The notes beneath the pieces were generated by a model. It did not search any database. It was not told the DNA's origin and worked only from the letters and a program-made list of their open reading frames with translations. The position numbers and the translations under genes were made by a program. Below are positions 15,534-20,393 of a stretch of 20,393 bases of DNA, one piece after another; the stretch's first letter is position 1; each line of letters opens with the position of its first letter. Source of the DNA: Deltaproteobacteria bacterium RIFOXYA12_FULL_61_11 (GTDB lineage Bacteria; Bdellovibrionota_F; JAHFAK01; YA12-FULL-61-11); the NCBI GenBank assembly GCA_001799195.1, contig MGSU01000238.1, positions 12,486-32,878 on the forward strand, given 5' to 3'.

Positions 15534-17566
15534 AGGAACGTGGATCCTGGCGCATCGCCCTCGTTTCGGCCGCGATCCTGTGCCTGGAGTTGGCCTTCAT
15601 TCGCCTCGTTCCGGCCGAGGTCCGAGTCATCTCGTACTTCACCAATCTGCTCCTCATCGCTGCCTTTTTCGGCCTTGGGCTGGGCTGCATCCTGCAAGGC
15701 GCGAGGTCCGTGGCCCTCTGCTTCCCACTCGGACTTTCCCTGGTGCTCGGCTTCGTCCTGCTCGGACGGGGGCTGGTCTTCCATGACGCCGCGGCCGAGG
15801 TACACTATTGGATCCAATACAAAAACCTCGGCCGACTCGCCCCTGACCTGCCCCTGTTCCCGGCTGCGGCCGCGATACTCTGTTGCGCGGCCCTGCCCTT
15901 CGTTGCCCTCGGTCAGACCTTGGCGAGACTGATGGCCCGGCAGGCGCGTCTGCCGGCGTATGGCTGGGACCTCCTCGGGAGCCTGCTCGGTACCATCCTC
16001 TTCTCCCTCTCGGCGAGTGTATGGTTACCTCCCTGGCTCTGGCCGCCGCTGTGTGCCCTGGCTTGGATCGCGGCTGCGAAACCCGGATTTCGCATCGGCT
16101 CAGCCGCGCTCCTGGCCGGTCTTGCCTTCACGGTCCTCGCCCACAGCGACCATCCTGCCGTTTGGAGCCCCTATTACCTTGTCCAGCACCGCCAGGAGCC
16201 CGGGGGCCTGCGCGTGTGGGTCAATGCCAGTTTCCATCAGTACGCCCTCGATTTCGACGCCACCTCGGACAAGGCCTCGAACCCGGTCGAAGCCCTGGTC
16301 CGGAAGTGGGAGATACCCTACCGCATCGCCAAGCGCATGCAGCCGGGACATTTCGCACCGCGGGTCCTGGTCCTGGGAGCGGGGACGGGCAATGATGTCG
16401 AAGTGGCCCTGCGCAACGGCGCGAGCGAGGTCGTGGCCGTCGAGATCGACCCTGCCATCCTCGAACTCGGCCGCACGCTGGCGCCGGGAAAACCCTATGC
16501 CGATCCCAGAGTGCGGGCCGTGGTCGACGATGCCCGGCACTTCCTGCGCAGCGAAGAGGGCAGGTACGACCTCGTCGTCTTCGGGACCCTCGATTCCCAA
16601 ACCCTCCTGCAGCACCAGGCCAACCTGCGGCTCGAGAGTTATGTCTACACCACCGAGGCCCTGCTCGACGCCCGACGCATCCTTGCCCGGGACGGGTTGC
16701 TGGTCGTCTACTACTCGGTCTTCAAACCCTGGCTTTGGGATCGCCTCCTGGCCACGGTCCGCTCGGCCTTCGGGGTTTCGACCAGGCTCTACCGGACCGA
16801 GGACCAGCGCTTGTTCAACACCATCATCCTGGCCGCTGACCCCGAGAATGCCGCCTTCGCCGCGCTGCCGGAGGGTATACCCCTGGCGGAGGAGGTCGGT
16901 GCGACCACGGACGATTGGCCCTTCGTCTATTTGTCGAGGCCGACCATCGCCCCTTTGTACGGCCAACTCTTCCTGCTCGTCCTCGGTCTCCTCGCAGCGG
17001 CCCTCCTGCTCCTTCGCCGGGTTTCGCCGGGGAGGGGTTGGTGCCCGGACCTCCTCTTCCTGGGAGTGGGCTTCACCCTGTTGGAGGCGGCGGCCATCGT
17101 GCGCCTTGCCCTGGTCTTCGGCAATACCTGGACGGTCAATGCCGTGGTGGTCGGGGCAGTGCTCGCGACCATGTCCGTGGCCAATCTGGGGGTACAGCTC
17201 GGTAGCAAGGTCTCGCCTGGGATAGTTTGGTCAGCCCTGATCCTGGCGGTCCTCTTGAACTATTTCTTCCCTCTGAACTGGCTGCTCGCGTTGCCGGCCT
17301 CGGGCCGAGTCCTGGTCTGCGTTCCCCTGCTCGGCGCACCGGTCTTCTGCGCAGCGTGGGCTTTCAGCCAACGCTTCGTGCTCCGGGAGTCGCCGGGCTA
17401 TGCCCTGGGCCTCAACCTCATCGGGGCCATGGCCGGAGGCACGCTCGAGTACGTTTCCATGCTCATAGGCTTGCGAGCCGTGTGGCTCTTGGTCCTAGCG
17501 GTCTACCTTGCCGCCTGGCTCGGAGCCCTGATCGAGGATCGCCGTTCGGCCTCCGCTGCGAGGTGA
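15530..17566 (+). CDS. Polytopic membrane protein with spermidine-synthase-like domain
   Basis: 678 residues in three parts. Residues 1-225 are about six transmembrane helices. Residues about 240-465 are a soluble Rossmann domain with VLVLGAGTGNDVEVA (near 280), the acidic VEIDP (near 304) and VVDDARHFL (near 333), as in spermidine synthases and other aminopropyl- or methyl-transferases. From about residue 480 to the end are some six more transmembrane helices. The usual aminopropyltransferase DSSDP-like active-site segment is replaced by GTLDSQTLL followed by LRLESYVYT, a form seen in uncharacterised bacterial membrane relatives. Polyamine synthesis should therefore not be assumed; it may modify a membrane or exported substrate. 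The start is ATG 15530, overlapping the MFS stop. Confidence 0.85.
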   Translation: MKERGSWRIALVSAAILCLELAFIRLVPAEVRVISYFTNLLLIAAFFGLGLGCILQGARSVALCFPLGLSLVLGFVLLGRGLVFHDAAAEVHYWIQYKNLGRLAPDLPLFPAAAAILCCAALPFVALGQTLARLMARQARLPAYGWDLLGSLLGTILFSLSASVWLPPWLWPPLCALAWIAAAKPGFRIGSAALLAGLAFTVLAHSDHPAVWSPYYLVQHRQEPGGLRVWVNASFHQYALDFDATSDKASNPVEALVRKWEIPYRIAKRMQPGHFAPRVLVLGAGTGNDVEVALRNGASEVVAVEIDPAILELGRTLAPGKPYADPRVRAVVDDARHFLRSEEGRYDLVVFGTLDSQTLLQHQANLRLESYVYTTEALLDARRILARDGLLVVYYSVFKPWLWDRLLATVRSAFGVSTRLYRTEDQRLFNTIILAADPENAAFAALPEGIPLAEEVGATTDDWPFVYLSRPTIAPLYGQLFLLVLGLLAAALLLLRRVSPGRGWCPDLLFLGVGFTLLEAAAIVRLALVFGNTWTVNAVVVGAVLATMSVANLGVQLGSKVSPGIVWSALILAVLLNYFFPLNWLLALPASGRVLVCVPLLGAPVFCAAWAFSQRFVLRESPGYALGLNLIGAMAGGTLEYVSMLIGLRAVWLLVLAVYLAAWLGALIEDRRSASAAR

Positions 17567-17591
17567 CCTGCCCTCGACGTAGGAGCAGGTC
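17565..17591 (+). terminator. Stem-loop directly after the membrane-protein gene
   Basis: GACCTGC (17565-17571) pairs with GCAGGTC (17585-17591). The stem continues with CCT/AGG past one bulged A, leaving a 6-base loop. It begins inside the stop codon of the preceding gene. There is no T-run after it, so it may be a processing or mRNA-protection hairpin rather than a classical intrinsic terminator. Confidence 0.4.
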
Positions 17592-17602
17592 GGGAGCTTC
17601 TG

Positions 17603-17632
17603 AAAGCCCCATGTAGAGCTTTGAGGGATCGA
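17603..17632. repeat. Degenerate dispersed repeat, copy A
   Basis: Contains AAAGCCCCATGT followed by TTGAGGGATCGA (17621-17632). The second block is identical over 12 bases to copy B on the other side of the deacetylase gene, and the first block matches approximately. Copy A is about 9 bases shorter between the blocks. Confidence 0.4.
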
Positions 17633-17747
17633 TGCGTGGAGAAGGTCATGGTGCGTCGTCTTTCCGGTATTGGGGATCCTTGCTTGCCGCTGAATCGACG
17701 CGATGGTACTCTTGCCGGCATGAAGAAAGCGGTTGGGAGAGCGGGGT

Positions 17748-18500
17748 GTGAAAACCGAGTCCGGCTTGGGAATTTTCCGAGGTCGTGCTGCCACGATCAA
17801 AGCATGGAAGACGATTCGCGACCTGCGACCTGATATTCCTTACGATGAAATCGTCCTAACCTTCGACGTGGATGGGGCCCCAGACGAGGTCATCCAATAC
17901 ACAGTGGACCTCGTTCGCGAACACGGTGCCCGCGCGACCTTCTTCGCCACTCACGCCAGCCCGCTGCTCCGCGACCTGGCAGAATCACGCGACCTCGAGG
18001 TCGGCATCCACCCCAACTACTTCTCTAGTACCGACTTCGAACGGCAAGTCGACGAGCTCATGGCCTGCTATCCCAGAGCTACCAGCATTCGCGGACATGG
18101 CCTGTACATCTCGACCGCTATTCAGGCTCTCTACGCGGCCAAAGGGATCACCCATTGCGTGGATGCGATCCTGCCCTACCACCCGGGGTTACGCCCGGTG
18201 TGGCGATTTACCAGGGGAGGGTTGATCCTGGTTCCCTATTTTTGGGAAGACGGGCACGCACTCTGGTACCTCGATCCTCCCGAATACCACCTCGACCCTG
18301 CCGCTTTCCCGACTGGGCTCAAGGTGTGCAACTTCCATCCGGTGCTCGTGTTCACCAACACTTCGGATTATCGTCTCTACGAGCAGCGCATCCGCCCGGA
18401 CACCAAAGACGTCGCGGCCCTCCGAGCCCTGCGCGGGGAGCGTGGCGCCGCCACGATGCTGCGCTCGCTGCTGAGCGGACTAACCAAAAGCCCGAGGTAA
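17748..18500 (+). CDS. Polysaccharide deacetylase, WbmS-like
   Basis: 250 residues of the carbohydrate esterase 4/NodB-homology type. The strongest resemblance is to the WbmS group named from a Bordetella O-antigen locus. Motif one is LTFDVDGAPDE (D40, D42). Motif two is GIHPNYFS (H88), where the usual H-S/T-x-x-H keeps only the first His. Motif three is IRGHGLY, and PYFWEDG comes later. Such enzymes remove acetyl groups from N-acetyl sugars in surface polysaccharides. There is no signal peptide, so it would act in the cytoplasm on a precursor. GTG 17748 is preferred over the TTG at 17733 because GGGAG lies 8 bases upstream. It stands alone between two spacers and is bracketed by the degenerate repeats. 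Confidence 0.82.
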   Translation: MKTESGLGIFRGRAATIKAWKTIRDLRPDIPYDEIVLTFDVDGAPDEVIQYTVDLVREHGARATFFATHASPLLRDLAESRDLEVGIHPNYFSSTDFERQVDELMACYPRATSIRGHGLYISTAIQALYAAKGITHCVDAILPYHPGLRPVWRFTRGGLILVPYFWEDGHALWYLDPPEYHLDPAAFPTGLKVCNFHPVLVFTNTSDYRLYEQRIRPDTKDVAALRALRGERGAATMLRSLLSGLTKSPR

Positions 18501-18539
18501 AAATCCCACGTTGGGCTTCGAAGGATCTTGAGGGATCGA
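18500..18539. repeat. Degenerate dispersed repeat, copy B
   Basis: Contains AAAATCCCACGT, then TTGAGGGATCGA (18528-18539), in the same order and orientation as copy A. The rest of the spacer to 18713 has no recognisable gene and holds only short inverted repeats such as GGTTTCGACC. Confidence 0.4.
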
Positions 18540-18713
18540 ATCAGGGTTTCGACCGGCGGGTTGTTGCAGGTGGGATGGGCGATCCCGCCGATCGACCTCC
18601 TTGCCCGAACAGGGCGTACCACGGCGGGACACTCGGTGCATCTTCTTTCCGACTTGGGACTCCACTACTTGCAGCCAAACCTCTTGGGGAAGCGACCGTA
18701 GAAATTATGTATC

Positions 18714-18720
18714 AGGAGGT
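18714..18720 (+). promoter_or_regulatory. Exceptionally strong Shine-Dalgarno
   Basis: AGGAGGT lies 9 bases upstream of ATG 18730 and is the best match to the 16S anti-Shine-Dalgarno in the window. It is the main reason for treating 18730 as a real translation start. The bases just before it, GTATCA, repeat a half-site of the palindrome inside the ORF, so folding could hide it. Confidence 0.6.
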
Positions 18721-18729
18721 GAGTATCCC

Positions 18730-18813
18730 ATGAGAAAGGTTGATACTAATAATGTATCAACCCCATGTCCTGGACTTCGGAGCAACCCGCGAGCTTCCCG
18801 CCGCATCCATTGA
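18730..18813 (+). CDS. Short peptide ORF (27 aa), possible RiPP precursor or leader peptide
   Basis: A 27-codon ORF starting MRKVDTNN and ending NPRASRRIH, with a single Cys at residue 13 (STPCPGLR). Evidence for translation is the optimal Shine-Dalgarno 9 bases upstream and its place 57 bases ahead of a nucleotidyltransferase gene. Codon use is AT-richer than in neighbouring genes. The first codons are spanned by a perfect 9-bp palindrome. The +1 frame from 18752 has GC-rich third positions and reads MYQPHVLDFGATREL, which looks more like a modified-peptide leader, so the annotated frame may be affected by a single-base change. It may be a leader peptide, a precursor or spurious; no family is recognised. 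Confidence 0.35.
   Translation: MRKVDTNNVSTPCPGLRSNPRASRRIH
18738..18762. repeat. Perfect 9-bp palindrome with 7-base spacer
   Basis: GGTTGATAC (18738-18746), spacer TAATAAT, then GTATCAACC (18754-18762), an exact inverted repeat. It could be a regulator operator or an mRNA hairpin starting 8 bases after the ATG. A third half-site, GTATCA, lies at 18708-18713 beside the Shine-Dalgarno and could pair with the left arm instead. The AT-rich character stands out in this GC-rich block. Confidence 0.65.
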
Positions 18814-18870
18814 CAAGGTCCGGCGGAGCGTGCAACCTGCGCGCCGGATGATCGTTTTGCCGGGAACGCG

Positions 18871-20199
18871 ATGCACCAACGCTCCGCCAGCGTGCTCTGT
18901 CTTCTCTGCAAGGCCGAGCCGACCTCCGAGGAAGAGGCCGACCTCGGTCGGAGGCTTGCCGAGTTGCGGCCGGCCGAGTGGGCGGAGCTTGTGCGCTTGG
19001 CCGAGCTGAACGCGGTCGTGCCTTGGGTTACCAAACGGTTGCGCATCCTGTTGCCCCGAGCCGAGGCTTTCTTGCCCCGGGTCTTCGTCGAAGCGGCGGA
19101 GCGGGCGTCGGTCGCGGGGAGCGCGCGGCTCGTCCAGGCGGCGGTTCTGGCCAAGCGCTTCGACGAGGCTGGGATACCGCTGATCGTGCTCAAGGGGGGG
19201 CTCTTCGCGGGCGAGTTCTATCGCGACCCGGGCTACAAGAAGATGAACGACGTGGACCTCCTGGTGCATCCCGACCACGTGGCCGCGGGGCTTGCGTTGT
19301 TCAAGGAGTTGGGGCTCCTCTCCATCGGCGATCTGTTCGGTACCTATCAGCCCGGGGCCACGACCCATCATACGCCGCCCTTCATCAGCCCGGACCTCGC
19401 CCTGGTCACCGGCTTGCACTGGGACCTCGTCTCTCCCCACTGCCGGGTGCGGACCGACCTCGTCGGCTTGCACTCCCGGCTGGTACGAACCGTCCTCGGC
19501 GAGGCTCCGGTGTGGCGTATGTCCTGGGAAGACAACCTGTTCCATCTCTGCATCCACCTGCCCTATTACAAATTGGGTTTGCGCGAACTGGCCGATGTCT
19601 CCAACCTCGTTTTACACGCCGGGACGGGCTTCGACTGGGACCTCTTCTCCCACCTCGTGGCCCGGGGCCGGGCCGAGGACGACGTCTACCGCTGCTTGAC
19701 CCTGGCCGATCGACTCCTGCCCTTCGCTCCACCCGGCGACCTCCTACGGCGTTGCCGCCGGCAGGCTTCGGCGCTCACCAGGGCCGACACCGAACGCCGC
19801 CGCCTCGACCTCTCCCTGCTCTTGCACTCGCGCAGCGCCCATCTGGCCAAGATAGAGAAGGCCTTCGTGGTGTTCCGCTTGGCCGAGCAGTACCGCGAGC
19901 GCTCGCTCGCCTATCTCGGTATGTGGTTGCCGGCGTTGTATCCTCCTCGCCGCGAACTGGAACGCATCGCTGCCCTGCCTCCCTGGGCCTCGCCCCTGAG
20001 GCGTCTCGGCGCCAGACTGCGGATGCCCTTCCTGCTGTGGAGAGCCCTCGGTCGGGACCACGGCCGCCTCGCCCTGGGGGTGGTCACCGCGCGGAATTTC
20101 CTGGACCTCGTGGGCGCGACTCTCGCGTGGCCCCTGAGGCCGCCGGGACGTTCACTTCGCAAGCATCCTCATATCGGTGTGCTCGAGAGGTTGGAATGA
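18871..20199 (+). CDS. Uncharacterised nucleotidyltransferase family protein (PF14907-like)
   Basis: 442 residues, cytoplasmic. The central part shows the minimal nucleotidyltransferase fold: IPLIVLKGG (residues 102-110), then YKKMNDVDLLV with the metal-binding D127 and D129. LHWDLVS and EDNLFHLCIHLPYYK follow, as in the NTP_transf_5 group. The C-terminal 150 residues are Arg-rich and helical. Members of this family occur in exopolysaccharide loci and in some lasso-peptide clusters, where a relative (PsmN of the pseudomycoidin cluster) phosphorylates or glycosylates the peptide. The substrate here is unknown. ATG 18871 is the first possible start after the in-frame stop of the short ORF; its ribosome site (GGGA) is weak, so it may rely on translation from upstream. 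Its stop overlaps the next gene (ATGA). Confidence 0.82.
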   Translation: MHQRSASVLCLLCKAEPTSEEEADLGRRLAELRPAEWAELVRLAELNAVVPWVTKRLRILLPRAEAFLPRVFVEAAERASVAGSARLVQAAVLAKRFDEAGIPLIVLKGGLFAGEFYRDPGYKKMNDVDLLVHPDHVAAGLALFKELGLLSIGDLFGTYQPGATTHHTPPFISPDLALVTGLHWDLVSPHCRVRTDLVGLHSRLVRTVLGEAPVWRMSWEDNLFHLCIHLPYYKLGLRELADVSNLVLHAGTGFDWDLFSHLVARGRAEDDVYRCLTLADRLLPFAPPGDLLRRCRRQASALTRADTERRRLDLSLLLHSRSAHLAKIEKAFVVFRLAEQYRERSLAYLGMWLPALYPPRRELERIAALPPWASPLRRLGARLRMPFLLWRALGRDHGRLALGVVTARNFLDLVGATLAWPLRPPGRSLRKHPHIGVLERLE

Positions 20200-20393
20200 C
20201 CGGACTGCTGCAGCGCTTGCGGCCGGACACGGATCCAGCCTCGTGCGGGGGGAAAGCCAAGAACCTCCTCGCCCTGCCGGCCTCGGCCGTTCCCCCGGGA
20301 TGGCATTCGCCGCTCGAACGGATCGAGGCCCTGCTCCTGGGGGTACCTGGTTGGAACGACCTCCTCGAGGCGCGGCGCTGGCATTCCGGCGAC
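20196..20393 (+). CDS. Probable PEP-synthase/PPDK N-terminal-like protein, partial
   Basis: Only the first 66 codons are inside the window. The visible part contains CGGKAKNLLAL followed by AVPPGWHSPLE, resembling the GGKxxNL...VPPG pattern at the start of the ATP-grasp nucleotide-binding domain of PEP synthase, pyruvate phosphate dikinase and rifampin phosphotransferase-like enzymes. It begins with the 4-base ATGA overlap on the nucleotidyltransferase stop, so the two are co-translated and probably work together. The assignment rests on a short motif; an unrelated protein is possible. Confidence 0.5.
   Translation, partial: MTGLLQRLRPDTDPASCGGKAKNLLALPASAVPPGWHSPLERIEALLLGVPGWNDLLEARRWHSGD

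Noticed and set aside
15960-17225. 421-codon Ser/Pro/Arg-rich frame
   Set aside because: Shadow of the membrane protein gene in the +1 frame; no domain resemblance.
1-20393. CRISPR arrays, tRNA/rRNA genes, transposases, phage genes, toxin-antitoxin pairs
   Set aside because: Looked for and not seen: no regularly spaced repeats, no tRNA- or rRNA-like sequence recognised, no mobile-element protein motifs.

Overview
This is bacterial chromosomal DNA of fairly high GC with densely packed genes. Many neighbours overlap by 4 bases (ATGA or GTGA). Several traits recall Deltaproteobacteria-like phyla (Myxococcota/Desulfobacterota) or a related uncultured lineage: a eukaryote-like citrate synthase, a eukaryote-type (GT3) glycogen synthase, a GH57/DUF3536 protein, a DUF2934 protein, and a lipoprotein with a C-x5-C-x4-C spacing common in myxobacterial surface proteins. 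The placement is inference. No rRNA, tRNA, CRISPR array, transposase or phage gene was seen.

Minus-strand block (9660 down to 1). Citrate synthase stands alone behind a good sigma-70-type promoter. Next come NADH pyrophosphatase nudC with its own promoter, a small membrane-anchored ORF overlapping its end, and a DUF2934 protein. A glycogen/alpha-glucan operon follows: branching enzyme glgB, a GH57 amylase-family protein with DUF3536, and a GT3 glycogen synthase. The synthase stop overlaps the start of a lipoprotein gene that runs off the window. Together these genes would build and remodel a branched alpha-glucan, probably from UDP-glucose.

A 373-base AT-richer divergent spacer (9661-10033) separates the two blocks. 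Plus-strand block one (10034-17566) has two translationally coupled pairs. The first is a large exported alkaline-phosphatase/sulfatase-fold protein with a duplicated N-terminal domain, overlapping a small outer-membrane beta-barrel protein. The second, after a 320-base spacer with a sigma-54-like element, is a UMF1-type MFS transporter overlapping a polytopic membrane protein with a spermidine-synthase-like domain.

Plus-strand block two (17748 to the end) looks accessory. It has a WbmS-like polysaccharide deacetylase flanked by two degenerate copies of a short repeat. Then comes a short ORF with the best Shine-Dalgarno in the window and a perfect 9-bp palindrome just inside it. An uncharacterised nucleotidyltransferase (PF14907-like) follows, coupled to the start of a probable PEP-synthase/PPDK-like gene. 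This right edge is the best candidate for an undescribed system, perhaps a modified-peptide or surface-glycan locus, but the rest of it lies outside the window.
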